From Cyrtodaria siliqua (lineage: Eukaryota; Mollusca; Bivalvia; Adapedonta; Hiatellidae), in contig JAWPHD010010950.1 of the NCBI GenBank assembly GCA_037043455.1, forward strand, positions 1 to 64,000: a DNA stretch of 64,000 nucleotides, written 5' to 3'. This document shows, in pieces, positions 20,865 to 33,800 of the stretch; the first letter of the stretch is position 1; each line of letters starts with the position of its first letter. The notes beneath the pieces were generated by a model. That model had not been told where the DNA came from. It saw only the letters and a program-made list of their open reading frames with translations, and did not search any database. The position numbers and the translations under genes are program-made.

Positions 20865-22900
20865 TTTATTCTATTTATTATATACTTCAGCAATGACATT
20901 GTTGAACTGTCAAATTCAATTAATTTACTATGCTTTTTACAAAAAGAATACAATAATATTATTAATAGATGTAATCACATTTTGATGTGTTCATGCATAT
21001 TTTTTTTTCGAAATTGGATTTAAAATGAATGCCATTGACTTTGAAATTGTCTAATTCAGAAAATGAATTGTCACAAGTGGTTATTTTATCCACGGATGGT
21101 TCTGTATAATTGAGTCTATTAGTTTAACTTATAAGCGGCCCAACGGAAGCGGAGATGATAAACAATATTGCTCCGGTAAAATTATTAAAATAAATCTCTC
21201 AACGATAATCTGGAGAACAAGCCATTAGATTCATGTATCATGGACAGGTATATATAGCTAGCGGTATAAGACTCTTCTGATAGACACCAATGGATGTTGA
21301 CTTAAAACCCTACATTGATGTGCATGCGATTCCATGTGGGTGGGGAACACCGAACAGTCACGTGATACCCTTAAGGTTTACCACCACCAATTACATGTAA
21401 ACTTCCGAGGTGTATCGAATGTAGTTCCTATAATAAAAAGTAATCCCTCCTTTTTCGATGAAAATGGGCATTATAAGTAGGGGAAAACTGCCCATTTCTA
21501 TTCGATTTTGTGGTTATATGTATAAGAAGCGTATTAATAGGTTTTACTGGAACACTGATGAACATTTTCGAAATTTCGACTCTATGCTTACACTTTGTGA
21601 GCAATGAAAACAGTCGATCAATAAAAACAGCTGTACCCTTGACCTGTTTAGTAAACAAACAAGAACTTTCTTACATGTCTTGTGACCCCATGTTTTCTGA
21701 GGATTTTTCAAGTGGAAAAATAGTTTTCTATATGAACATTACACTGCTGCATTATCCATACTTGAGTTGACTTTGCAGCAAATCATTAATATGTGACACT
21801 TTAACATTGGTGTCTATGGTGAAAATAATTAGTGCTTTCATACCTATAAGAGATGCGTGCAGTAATTAGGACTCACTCAGATTCGTACCTAGGGACACTT
21901 TCCCGATTACAGTTGGTAAAATAAGCTCAGAAATAAGTTTTCCGTAGTTTATTACATAGGTTTTGAGCGTTTTTAGTCCAATTTTGTCTATAAAAGCCGT
22001 AATTTTGAGTTTCATTTTTTTTTCGTGTTTAAAATGACGTACTGGTGAAGTGTTTGCAGTTGAACTATGTATTTTTGGTATCAACATGTAGGGTTGCATG
22101 TTTGCAAAATGTTTTCATGAATTAAATCTGCATGACAACAGGTTTGGTAGGTATGAAACCACTAAATCTTTCCCCTACCCCACTAAAATAGGATACTGTG
22201 AAAAATGAAGATTTGTGTAAAAGTTAAAATAGTTTTCCTTATCATTCAAACTCGACTTAGTAGCGTTCAGCTAATATCAATTCTTATTTTAGCGGTATTT
22301 TTGGCATTATTAAGCTCGTATTCGCTACTATAATCAGGTATGGTACCACCAATTTTGAAGAATTTGACTCAAAAATCAATTTTGGCATGAAAATCGACAT
22401 AAATTGGCATATTCATCGTCCATATTGTACCTGAAATGCATATTTTATTTATGTCCATTGAATGTTCTAGACATTTGATCTATTTAATATGGTGTATTGA
22501 CAAGAAATGCCGTTTGGTATGACAATTCAGTGTAAAATTAAAAAAAATATCTCTCACTTTTGTCGATTTCAGACTATTGTCCTTGGTATTCACAAGACTA
22601 TATCTCGACAAATAATCATTCGATTTGCATGAAGTAGGTGTTTTTAAGCTTGTTATGAAAATGACAACATAAAATCCTCATTTAAGAAACATCTGAACAT
22701 GTTTTCTCCTCTTAACAGACCCCTCGGCAAAGATTTGGTCACGCATGATCAGATTCGCTCACTAGACAAATCGGATTTCTAAAACAGTACACGGTCAAAC
22801 AAATCAGTTATAGGGCACGCCGAAATAAAGCTAATAATTGATTCAAAATATTGCTTTTGTGTACGTGATGGTGTGTACTTGCGAGCTATATAAATAAATA
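20865..22900. other. no gene seen
   Basis: AT-rich intergenic DNA. Open frames at 21,428-21,770 overlap on opposite strands and 21,866-22,099 (minus) has no domain. No repeat family recognised. Confidence 0.55.
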
Positions 22901-22963
22901 CATTTATAAGCGCTCGAGGATTTTACACACAAATATATAGCGCAGTAAACGTGAGAATTACAA

Positions 22964-24779
22964 ATGGATGGAAAAAGCGAAACTGAAGGCGTAAGTAGCG
23001 AACAAAGACGGCGAGTAAATGAACAATTAAGATAAATAAAGGAAGAAAAGGCCGATCATTCAGCTAGTAGCTATGATTCAAACGATATGTCCCATATCTA
23101 TGATGTCATGTCGTCTCAAGCTCCGTCTCAAACGGTTTTACCAGGACATTGACCTACAGTTAGAAGGGCTAACGAGGAACCAATATATACACGAACTGCT
23201 TATAATTTGCGGCGGGTATTATGATCGGGTCAATGATTACAGAGTTAGGCTGGCAGATAGGGCTAGGGAGTTACCAGAGTGCCCAGATACTAAATTAGTG
23301 AAACGACGAAATTCACCAAGTGCCACAAAGATTGAGAAATGCGCGATCGATTGTTACGTGTTACAGATGTTCTTAGACGGCGACAGAACCAAGGATATCT
23401 ACGAAGTATTTACGTCAGCTACGAATACAATCATTAACGACTCAGTAATGGTTAATGAAGAAAACACGTTACGCGACAAGTTCGTGGTTCCGGATATGTC
23501 GGCAACCTTAACGGGAATTCAATCGGAATTAGCAAATATAACATTAAAGCAGAATAAAGACTCACAGCTTATTCGCGAAATATTCTCCGAAATGAAACAA
23601 ATTCCAGGTGCCCTACGCATAGTCCATGGGGTTATAAATAGCACGCTGTCAAAACTGCCAGAAGCATCCGCGTTATCCAAACTAGACCAGATACAAGGCG
23701 ACGTGTCAACTCTTATGTTGGCGGTTGACACAGTTAATAAAAAGTTAATGACCGACGCAAACATTGTGAAAGAAACAGAACGATTACGCTTACACAGCAC
23801 AGATGGCATACCTAATACAATGTCATATGCTGACGCGGTACACAAAGCCAAAAAAACAAGTGCACACGAAACTGTTGAACCAACAGTATCCGGGTTCCCA
23901 CAATACGGTGATCCAAGGTTGGAATCAGTGATAGTGACAACGAGTACGCCATCTACATCACGAAAAATGCCCTTATACACCGACGGTGCAAGGCACGAAA
24001 TTACTCCCTTACAAAAGACAGTTACAGTTACCAATAAAACAGTAGTAGATCATAAAGTGGGGAAAAGTGTAACTACTGAAAATGTAACCACTAACACTAA
24101 AACACCATGTACTAGTCGTACATCTTCAGAAGTCATACGTAATGACTCCGCCCCATCCCGACTGAAATCTACCAGAAACGAGCAAGACAATGAATCAACC
24201 TTTCAATCATTGCACATAGACGAACCCGAGCATGTAAATAGACAAATGGAAAATCAGTCGGTACGGGACGGATTTATTGCTGTGAAGCGGAAGAAGATCA
24301 TAACGTATCATGTCGGAAACATTGATCCAGGTGTAGTTAAAAAAGACATTTACGACTATGTCAAAGAAAGAAATGTACATGTTACAAACATTAGAATGTA
24401 TCACGGGAAATATGGCTCCTCTGTGAGAATAAACATAGCAGAATGTGATTCTGAAAAAGTTGAAGGTAGCGAGTTTTGGCCTAACGATATTGAGGTTAGA
24501 AGATGGATGAATAAGAGTGAGTGGGACAAAGAACTTAGCGAACGGAGACAGGAAATTCAAAACAGACGGGCAAATAGACAACGCAACAGACGTAGATCAT
24601 GGAACTTTGACATAAACGACCACAACGGTTATGGGACAGAAATAAATTACGAGACAGTTGACAGAAATTATCACTATGACAACTACAGAGACGACCAATA
24701 CGAACGGAGAGACACGGACAGGTACATGGGGTGGGACAATGACAGGGGTAGAGATGTGTGGTCAGAAATCGACAATTAG
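22964..24779 (+). pseudogene. LINE ORF1 protein (RRM-like), broken near its start
   Basis: ATG 22,964 begins MDGKSETEGVSSEQRRR and meets TAA at 23,033; the same frame continues (KEEKADHSASSYDSND) until about 23,135, where the reading changes frame into the long open stretch that ends at TAG 24,777. The C-terminal third has a nucleic-acid-binding RRM-like fold (ITYHVGNIDPGVVKKDIYDY, then GSSVRINI, ~24,298-24,440) followed by EFWPNDIEVRRW and a very basic RRQEIQNRRANRQRNRRR stretch. ORF1 proteins of this type coat the element RNA. The first Met of the long frame (23,073) is not the real start. Confidence 0.75.
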
Positions 24780-24835
24780 TGTTAGCGGAGGCCTTCTAGC
24801 TTGCACAATTATTGTAAGCTGCATACGTTGATTAA

Positions 24836-27800
24836 CTTCTTAATACGGTTTTAAATATACTTTGTTCGAATGTTAGAGGCATTATGTCGTCGGCGTACCC
24901 GCTGTCTAACTTATTGCATAACCACAATATTGACATAGCTTTCATAAGCGAACATAAATTGTTCGCGCACTCAATTTCATTTCTAAATAGTGTCCACCCA
25001 GACTTTTTGGCTTATTCCACAGTGAATCAATCTGATGACCCATATAGCAAGGCAAGATGTGGGAAAGCGGGTACAGCGATACTGTATAGAAAATGTTTTA
25101 GAAATGATGTGTCTATGCTACAAAATATACAAAATGATAGAATTCTCGGGGTAGAGGTTAGGACCCAACATTTGACGCCAACATACATGTTTAGCGTATA
25201 TATGCCATCAGAAAACATCATAGATCATTATACAGACTGTTTTAGCGATCTACAAGCTCTGTCGTCGTTTTACTCAACTCAAGGTGACGTCATCATAGCA
25301 GGAGATTTCAATGGCCAATTACTAGGCAGTAACGGTACCATACCAGAAACAGGTTGTACATTGAAATCAAAGATTATTTCTAATTTTGTAACAGCAAATG
25401 GGTTACTCTCTGTTAATGAGATGAACAACAGGCCCAAAGTACTCTTTCATCCCGACTAAGGCGATGATAGATCATATACTTATTGAAAAATCAATGGTAA
25501 ACCGTATACGAAAGTCATCCGTTATCGAAGAACGTCATATATTTACATCGGACCATCTACCGTTGTTTTTACAAATAGATTTAGACGAAATTGGTATACA
25601 TAATATATCTCTTAAACGTTCTGTAGCGTGGAACAAATGTACTGCTGAACATATACAATCGTATCAATACCATATAGCTAACAATATAGACATTGATTAT
25701 TTAGAAAAAGAAATGCGTACTCCAGATGAAATGAACGACGTTATCGTAAACGCCATCCATTCGGCATCCTCTGTACTACCTAAACGTAAATTTAATAAAT
25801 AAGCAAAACCGTATTGGACGTATGAGGTTAAGACAGCTCACACTGAATCACGACACTTTAGGCGACAATGGATCGAAGATGGGAGGCCCAGAGGACCCCA
25901 GTATGAATCGTATAAAACGTATAAAAGTGCTAAGAACACTTTTCGGCGACTGCAACGAATTGCGTCCGATAAATACCTAAATCATTCATACGAAGAACTT
26001 GAACGCGCGGCCGAATTAGATTACATACTGTTTTGGAGACTCTTAAGGGGGAAAAAAGATAAACCTGTCGAGATATGTTCAAAAATTATTGAGAATGGTA
26101 ATACATACACCGAAGCAAATATAGCTAACGGTTTTGGTCAATACTTCAAAGATGTTTTTACGCTAGTCGATAACAAGGAGGGACCGCTGTCACAAAATAT
26201 TAATTCTAAGCTCCGTCAACACAGTACAAAACAAATGGGAGAATTCGGATACATTATTGAATCTCAAGTAACCGAGTCCAATATTTCGAATATTACTAAG
26301 CAACTAATGAAAAGAAAAAGTTCTGGAATAGATAACGTTTTAAATGAACATGTAATATATGGAGGAATGCATCTAAATACATCGATAGCTATATTGTTCA
26401 ACAGAATTCTGTTGTATGAATGCATCCCAATACCATGGAAAACCAGTATTCTCGTCCCAATATATAAGGGGAATGGCAAGAATAAGTCTGACCCAAGTAG
26501 TTATAGACCGGTCGCGCTCTTATCATGTTTTAACAAAATGTTCGAAAAACTGTTCCTAGAAAGGTTCAATACTTTCTTGAAGACAAAAGGTACTCGATTT
26601 CCATGCCTGCAACAGCAAGGATTTCAAAAAGGTGGTTTAAGCTGCATAACTACGTCTTTCAATCTCCAAGAGACTATGTTTTACCAACTCGAACAGAAAG
26701 GTAAGGTTTACATAGCGTTCCTCGATATAAAAGGGGCATATGACTGGGTGTGGCACGATGGGCTTCTAGTCAAAATTGGCGACTTAGGAATTACTGGTAA
26801 GCTCTGGCGCATCTTAAAGGAAGCGTATACTAACCTTAAATGTGTGGTACAAATACACGGAATGACGTCAGACCCGTTTGACATCCAACGTGGATTACGT
26901 CAGGGAGGGGTCCTCTCTACATTTCTCTATCTCGTTTACGTCGACGAATTACTGCAAACGTTGGAAACTTCCAAATTTAGCGCTAGGGTGTTATCAGTTA
27001 AAAGTGGGACCCCGACATGATAGCACTTACCCCGGTAGATCTGCAACATTTGCTTGACATTGTTTACATATATTCCCAGAAATGGAAGTTTACCATAAGC
27101 GTAAACAAATCACTTATTATGAAATATCCTCTTAAAAGGACAGATGATGCACTAGAAATGAGATTTGGAAATGCGACCATAGAACAAGCAACCAATATAA
27201 CTCATTTAGGAATAAGACAAGACTCAAATAATAAGTGAGCACAAAGAATAACAGAGCGATGCCAAAAGGCCAGAAATTCGTTTTTCGCTATGATAGGGCT
27301 TGGAGTTCGTCCTCTGGGCCTAAACCTATTGACATCAGCAAATTTATACAGGAAAATCATCATACCAACCGCACTTTATGGCTGCGAATTATGGAATAAT
27401 ATGACAAAATCAGACGTCGATATGTTAAATAGGTTACAACATTTTATTATGAAAAAGATTCAGGGATTTCATACACGTACTCGGTCAGATATGTGCGAAC
27501 CAATGTTGGGTCTTATACGTCTATCCGCAGAGGTAGATAAAAGAAAACTTGTATTTTTGCATAAGATTTTAACACTGAATAGTGAGACGATACGTCAGAA
27601 GGTATTTTTAAGACGTTATTTCATGTATCTTACACATACGAGTGATAACCAACAAGGTTTTATTCCCGATATATGCAAATTATTAGATACATATGATTTA
27701 CAAGGCATCATTAATGATTTTTTACGAGATGTAAATTCTCTGCCGAGTAAACAGGTATGGAAGAAGAAAGTGCATACAGCATACAGCAAAGAAACGAATC

Positions 27801-28171
27801 TATGGCGCAAAAGACCAAACGCAGATCAAGACTTTGCATACTTCAAAATATTACATACAGAAATACGGCCCGCGATAATATACGAGTTGTCGCGCAACCA
27901 TTCTCCTCTATATATCGTAGATCTCGTTGCCTTGTTATGGACAAGATCAATCATTCTGAAAGATAAAACATGTATAAACTGTTCAAGTGTACACCAAGAC
28001 ACAATCTCTTATGTCCTTTCAAAGTGTACGACTAGTAGAAATGTGAGAGCCGCGTTGCTTAACGACCTGAAACTTATTTGTGGCCCGGTATTCACTAACG
28101 AGTTAAGTTTGATGGACGAAACCAGATTTACTCTGAAAATTCTCGGTGCGGATATAGGTATTTCACTCTGA
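24836..28171 (+). pseudogene. LINE ORF2: AP endonuclease + reverse transcriptase, multiply broken
   Basis: The frame opens at 24,836 with no ATG before the first endonuclease motif (CSNVRG, ~24,863-24,880); the first ATG (24,884) would cut this motif off. Endonuclease motifs follow: ISEHKL, GDFNG (~25,301), and SDHLP (~25,548) after a one-base insertion in the C run at ~25,450. An in-frame stop lies at 25,800. RT motifs: SSGIDNV, YRPVALLS, QQGFQKGG, FLDIKGAYD (motif A, ~26,718), RQGGVLS (motif B). At motif C (~27,008-27,025) the Y-A-D-D residues are missing through a small deletion and frame change, so the polymerase is dead. Another in-frame TGA is at 27,236. The C-terminus keeps CINC...TISYVLSKC, where Tyr stands in a position usually occupied by His. 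Confidence 0.85.
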
Positions 28172-28670
28172 CGAAGCGTCCAAGATGCGTTTTTAAAGCG
28201 ATGTTTTAAATATGCTTTTGATTGTAAATCTTTATTCTATAAATAAATTACTCTTGCAGTAAAATGATTGCTTTAAACGTAGCATTAAAAGTACTCAATG
28301 TAAAGAACACGTTCACTAACGTACCCGTAATGGCCCGAACCGTTTATGGTGGGAAAAAACCCGTCCCCGCGCCCTTCCTTCTTCAATTTTCGATTTCGTG
28401 ATTAAGGCTGGTCAAAACGGGAATATACAACGTATAATATGGAAACTAGCACAGTCGCATTATAGCGACTGGATATATGGCCCACTGTTACGTGGGTGAG
28501 CGTGTAAGCTAGTATATAGATGCATAAACGATTATGCGTATGTATGCGTACATCTATATATGTGTGTTTGTGTGTGAGTATGGGTGTTCACGTGCGTATT
28601 TATATAATAGTTGTTCCCTTTGTCACGTTTTATATGCTATTTTGAAATTACATATTTGCCATAATGTTAT

Positions 28671-28820
28671 TACTCTATATGTCTCACCATAATTGTAGTA
28701 TGATAATCTCCCAAGTGGATTACTCTATATGTCTCACCATAATTGTAGTATGATAATCTCCCAAGTGGATTACTCTATATGTCTCACCTTAATTGTAGTA
28801 TGATAATCTCCCAAGTGGAC
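28671..28820 (+). repeat. three 50-bp tandem repeats in LINE 3' UTR
   Basis: The unit ttactctatatgtctcacc... recurs at 28,671, 28,721 and 28,771 with at most a base or two changed, directly before the AATAAA and the (tca)n tail. Confidence 0.95.
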
Positions 28821-28849
28821 GAAATAAAGTTCATCATCATCATCATCAT

Positions 28850-30015
28850 GTCTTATTTATTTAATTATTTTACTTTTATCTATCTATCATCTATTTTATT
28901 TATTCTTCTTTGCATTACTAGTCAAGTCATTTCCGTAGAGTTATGGTCAAAGATGACAGCACAACGTATACATGTAGATGTACCGCCAATAATCTGGCGC
29001 GAAAACAGGATGCAAGCAGACGACAAAAGATACGAGTGACACATCGTATACAATCGCAACTAATCGATAATTTCCGTATCACTCCGCTGAAAGAATCATA
29101 AAGAACATTCGGTTATTTCCTTGATACGACATTTTTTAGCCCTTTATTTCACGCGTGCGATAAAGCTTTATTGCCCGGCAACTACATCCTAATTGATATG
29201 ACTAGCTAAGTATATGTCGTATCGTATATTCAAAAACAACGTATTTATAGGGAAGTATGTGATAGATGTTATTAAGAACTAGTTTATTAAAACCTCCTCT
29301 CCACAAGGGTGCAATGCAAAACCAATATCATTCTATAACACCAAAAAAACAACAAAAAACGTTTTGTTTCCGTTCAGAAAACTTCTCTTGATTATGCAAC
29401 GTTTAAAATGTTCACTCGTTAAATTGGTTGCATACCAAAAAGAAGTGTTATGCAAACAATACCCTAACTATAAATAAATCATTCTGCCCGGCTACCTATC
29501 CGTATTGTGCAAAGCGCAGCAAAACCGAGGAAACGACGTAGTGCCGCCTTTGTTTACACGAGTTTTCGCGGTAATACTCCGGAAAATCGGGTTTCCATAT
29601 TTTGGTATGCCGTCTTTTTCACATGTGTTATGTATTTCAAAATGACCCGTTGATCCGGATACCAATCGGTGTTATGCATAAACGTAGGTTTCCATGTGGC
29701 ACAAGGCAATTTGCTTTAGTTTCTTAGGGGTTCGTGAGACCTTTGAATGCCCTTGCATTGTTCGTAATGTAATCCTCGAAGTTATAATGCTCTCAAAAGC
29801 TGTGTTAATCTCTTCATTTGTATAAGCATAGGAACGTTAACATAAATCCAATACAAAGATACACTTATTAAACGTATATACATATAAACGCATATGAGAG
29901 AAAAATCGAAAGACATTTCAAATTAAGGTTAACATGTGTTCAGCTTTTCACAGCTTAAATAAAGACCTAATTTTGCGACATATACTGCTAAAACTTAATT
30001 TCCAGCGTGTTGTAC
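28850..30015. other. no gene seen
   Basis: AT-rich DNA after the LINE end; no ORF with a recognisable domain and no obvious repeat. Confidence 0.55.
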
Positions 30016-30019
30016 TCAT

Positions 30020-30140
30020 GGGAGAAGTACGGGGGTTTGGTGGCGGAGACGGGGTGAGGGGTGGGAGTGGGGGGGGGGGGGGGGTGGGGGGGTGAGGGGG
30101 TTGGGAGGGGGGGGGGGGTGGTTGAGTGGGTGTCGAGATA
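30020..30140 (+). repeat. G-rich tract
   Basis: Long G runs separated by t, tg or a over ~110 bases; several potential G-quadruplexes on the plus strand. The Pro-rich minus-strand frames here are just its translation. Confidence 0.85.
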
Positions 30141-31056
30141 GATGTAAAGTCACTGTTAGACATTTACACGTATAGTGGATAACAGTTGATCTAGACTTTG
30201 TTGCATACACGATACACGTGCATGAGATACTGGTGCTTATAGGCATGCTATGGACTTTATATATTCCAGTGTAATAAGGCAATAAGCACGCATAGCTTTA
30301 AATTAATAATAATAATAAAAAAGCTGTTCATGATTTAGTATGCTAGGTCGGAAATATGTGTTTTATTTATCGCAAAAAAAAAGAGTTGTCCAAGTCAATT
30401 TTTCACGTGCAGGGATTTTTTAAGTTTATAGCCGCTATCATTGTACATGTATATTAATTGACCAAAAGGGCAAATAAAAACCGTACTTGTTATCGGCGTG
30501 GCGACATATAACTAGCCCTAGGGCAGAAAGAATAATTACACATGTATATACATTTTAGATAATGGCTAGATTTTTCTTTTTATAATTGATAATTAACTTT
30601 TGTACTTTTTACAAATGACTATTATTTGTAAAGTACAGTATATAACACGTATACACTAGTATACATGTATATGACAACCATTTTACATTTAACTTTGCTC
30701 AACATTTTGTTTCGATGCTTGCATGTTTATATGCAATTAACTTTTCAATCGTCTTGTACATAATTTGTGTTCATACTTCCAGAAATTATCGCCACGTGAT
30801 CAGGACATTTGGAACGACTGTAGTTCAAGGTTGTTTTTTGTTTGATCTGAAATGAGGCTTTAATGGAGATCATCGAACGTTTTGGATGTATTTGAACAAT
30901 GCTCTTTAAAAAAAAAAATGAAGAAGATCCGAAATCAATATCGACACTTTATTGGGTAGACAGTAAGACTTTAAAAAATATATCAAGTCGGCCTTTTCTT
31001 TTCTTTTTCTCTTTTTTTTTAAATAATCATAATTATTTGCCTTTTGAAAGGGCAGG
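30141..31056. other. no gene seen
   Basis: AT-rich; small A or T runs only. Confidence 0.5.
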
Positions 31057-31207
31057 AATAACGAATAATGAATAATGAATAATAAATAATGAATAATGAA
31101 TAACGAATAATGAATAATGAATAATGAATAATGAATAACGAATAACGAATAATGAATAATGAATAATGAATAACGAATAACGAATAACGAATAATGAATA
31201 ATGAACA
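31057..31207. repeat. (aataatg/aataacg)n minisatellite
   Basis: About twenty 7-bp units aataatg or aataacg. All three minus frames are open because no stop forms; the resulting 'FIIHYSLF' proteins are artefacts. Confidence 0.95.
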
Positions 31208-31756
31208 TGTGCCATACAAAACGTCATCAGTCAGAAAAACATCAATGGTGTATGCAGGAATTCATATTAAGGGACGTGATTATTTAAAAAGAAGTTCGGC
31301 TATCGCAGAGTTATCTCCATCCCTCTGGTATCTCATATTCATAGGTTATTAGATTTGTATTGCGATATATGCACGAGTTATTTTGCGTATTATTCCGCGA
31401 CTTTAGGAGTTGCATCCACTACACCATCGAATTATCTTGTGAATATATTCAGATACATATTTGTTTATAATCAAGATTTATATGAATTGCTTAGTGTCGG
31501 TGTTTGTGGCTTATTGTATTAATTAAACAGTTTTGCTTCAACAAGATGGTTGTACTCACTTTAGTTTAGGATTTATTTTTGCTGTTGATATACTCTTATG
31601 ATTTCTAATTAAAACATGTTGTTTTAAATTGTTCATTGTGAATTGCAATATTGTACATTATTTAAAGGATAATTACAACTTCATGTCATAATTTACTTGT
31701 GTTTGTCTTTAGTTTCAAAGCCACCAGTTGATGTTTCTTCACGACCCCACAACTAG
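31208..31756. other. no gene seen
   Basis: AT-rich single-copy-looking DNA without a supported feature. Confidence 0.5.
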
Positions 31757-32792
31757 AAATGTGTCCATAGGACACGGATGCCCCCGGTATAAGTTACTAG
31801 AACTATGAATTCGCCAAAAAAAAAATGAATTCAAAACATGGACCGTTTCAAAAGTTATTGAGCGGAAAAGGGGTCATAACTCCTTCAGAAATTGACCGAT
31901 GTTGACCTAAATCGAACGTGGCCTGTATTTCATAATTACACAGTTACACATCAAATATTAATTACAAACATGGACCCTTTCAAAAGTTATTGAGCGGAAA
32001 CCAATTTGTTGCAGAAAATTAGGTAGAAAAGGAGCCACAACTCCTGCATATAATGAGCAACGTTGACCGAAATCGCATTTGAACTGTATTTTATAAATAC
32101 ACAGCTACACACCACTTATTAATTACAAACATGGACCCTTTCAAAAGTTATTGAGCGGAAACCAATTTGTTGCAGAACATTAAGTCGAAAAGGGGACACT
32201 ACTCCTGCATAAAATGAGCAACGTTGACCGAAATCAAACGTGATCTGTATTTATAATTACAAAATGACACACCGAATACGAATTCAAGATATGGATCGTT
32301 TCAAAAGTTATTGAGCGGAAACCAATTTGTTGCAGAAAATTAAGTCGAAAAGGGGCCACAACTCCTGCATAAAATGAGCAACGTTGACAGAAATCGAACT
32401 TGACCTGTATTTTATAATTACACAGCTACTCATCAAATATTAACTACAAACATGGACCCTTTCAAAAGTTAATGAGCGGAACCAATTTATTGCAGAAAAT
32501 TAAGTCGAAAAAGGGCCACAACTCCTGCATAAAATGAGCAACGTTAAACGAAATCGAACTTGACCTGTATTTTATAATTACACAGCTACACACCAAATAT
32601 TAATTACAAACATGGACCCTTTCAAAAGTTATTGAGCGGAAACCAATTCGGAGGGGACGGACGGACGGACGGAAGGAACGGACGGACGGACGGAAAGGGA
32701 CATACGGACGGAAGGTACGGACGGACGGACAGGGGCAACACTTAATGCCTCTTTCGGCATTCGAGCGGCATTCTCGATTGCCGGGGGAATAA
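31757..32792 (+). mobile_element. pearl-like (Helentron-type) non-autonomous element
   Basis: It opens with a small palindrome gtgtccataggacac followed by atgcccccgg and closes with ccgggggaat, the inverse of that motif. The core is a tandem array of ~160-bp units: catggaccctttcaaaag starts at 31,969, 32,130, 32,290, 32,451 and 32,611, with a shorter first unit at ~31,838. A (ggac)n microsatellite (~32,647-32,735) follows, then a tail (gcaacacttaatgcc). Short inverted ends, a ~160-bp tandem core and an acgg microsatellite are the described plan of bivalve 'pearl' elements. It encodes nothing. Confidence 0.75.
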
Positions 32793-32965
32793 AAAAGGTC
32801 TGCCACGAAAACTTGCATTTAGAGAGCAACACGAGGTTATTATATATCGGCATACGCACTTTGAAAACATTATCACAGGCAGTCTGTCATATACACCATC
32901 CATCATATTGTAATAGATCAATAGATCACTGAATGATAAATTCTACACGCCTACACTCAAGCAAG

Positions 32966-33024
32966 CACGCACACACACGCACACGCACAGACACACGCAC
33001 ACAAACACACATACAAACACACGC
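32966..33024. repeat. (AC)n-rich microsatellite
   Basis: Alternating acac and acgc motifs with minor interruptions. Confidence 0.9.
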
Positions 33025-33107
33025 ACTATTAAAATAATTTAAATAGTATAATTTAAATAGTACTCACAAAAAGCTGAAGTTACCAGGTCAACGTCCAATT
33101 ATGGTCG

Positions 33108-33243
33108 GCATCATCATAGTCTCTATGTCACTGAAGAGTTACAGTCATAGTCCCTGTATCAAGAGTTACAATCATAGTATCTATATCAAGAGTTACAGTC
33201 ATAGACCCTGTATCAAGATTTACAATAATAGTCCCTGTATCGT
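33108..33243 (+). repeat. 27-bp satellite, leading short block
   Basis: First five units of the 27-bp satellite, cut by an unrelated ~245-bp insertion. Confidence 0.9.
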
Positions 33244-33488
33244 GCAGTGTGGCGGCTGTAAAAGGTCTCCCCGTGCTACGAATCAGAAGTGTTATTTTTT
33301 ACTGGTCCTTTGGGACCAACGAGCCCAATATAGGTGGCTTTAAAGTAGAATACCGCTTAAGCCGGTGCTAGGGGGCGTGAGAAGTGTTGCTTCTTTCATT
33401 ACTTCTCATGAAAATACTCAATAAAACCGAGTCTGCTGCTTTATTCTCTGAATTATGTTTGTTGCTCTCAAAGGATCACCTTTATCAG
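33244..33488. mobile_element. short insertion in the satellite, LTR-like
   Basis: Non-satellite DNA between satellite units. A part could be read as TG...CA (tgtggcggctg to aaggatca) with a central aataaa (~33,419) and a small hairpin (gagaagt / acttctc). This suits a short solo LTR or another small non-autonomous element; no target-site duplication was found and the family is unknown. Confidence 0.4.
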
Positions 33489-33800
33489 TATTTATTACAA
33501 TCCTAGTCCCTGTATCAAGAGTAACAATCACAGACCCTATATCAAGAGTTACAATCACAGACTCTATATAAAGAGTTACAATCATAGACCCTGTATCAAG
33601 GGTTAAAATCCTAGTCCCTGTATCAAGAGTAACAACGACAGACCCTATATCAATAGTTACAATCCTAGTCCCTGTATCAAGAGTTACAATCATAGTATCT
33701 ATATCAAGAGTTACAATCACAGACCCTATATCAAGAGTTACAATCAAAGACCCTATATCAAGAGATACAATCATAGACCCTGTATCAAGAGTTACAATCC

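Larger units (their letters stand above)
22920..28849 (+). mobile_element. nearly full-length APE-type LINE, inactivated
   Basis: Two-ORF non-LTR retrotransposon: ORF1 with a C-terminal RRM-like domain (22,964-24,779), ORF2 with AP-endonuclease, reverse transcriptase and a Cys/His tail (24,836-28,171), then a 3' UTR with three exact-length 50-bp direct repeats (28,671-28,820), AATAAA (28,823-28,828) and a terminal (tca)n. No RNase H domain was seen. The 5' end is only approximate and no target-site duplication was identified. ORF1 has a nonsense codon and a frameshift, and ORF2 has lost its RT active-site motif, so the element cannot move. The Jockey/CR1/I-like part of the LINE tree fits, but I cannot name the clade. 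Confidence 0.88.

Noticed and set aside
23519..24581. Minus-strand open frames of 171 and 124 codons within LINE ORF1
   Set aside because: Shadows of the plus-strand ORF1 reading frame.
28779..29039. 86-codon frame after the LINE
   Set aside because: It begins in the LINE 3' UTR, crosses the (tca)n tail and has no recognisable domain.
29948..30282. Pro-rich minus-strand frames
   Set aside because: Translation of the G-rich tract; no domain.
30906..31227. Three overlapping minus-strand frames rich in FIIHYSLF
   Set aside because: Translation of the 7-bp aataatg minisatellite in all three frames.
32600..32859. Minus-strand frames with VRPSVRPS repeats
   Set aside because: Translation of the (ggac)n microsatellite of the pearl-like element.
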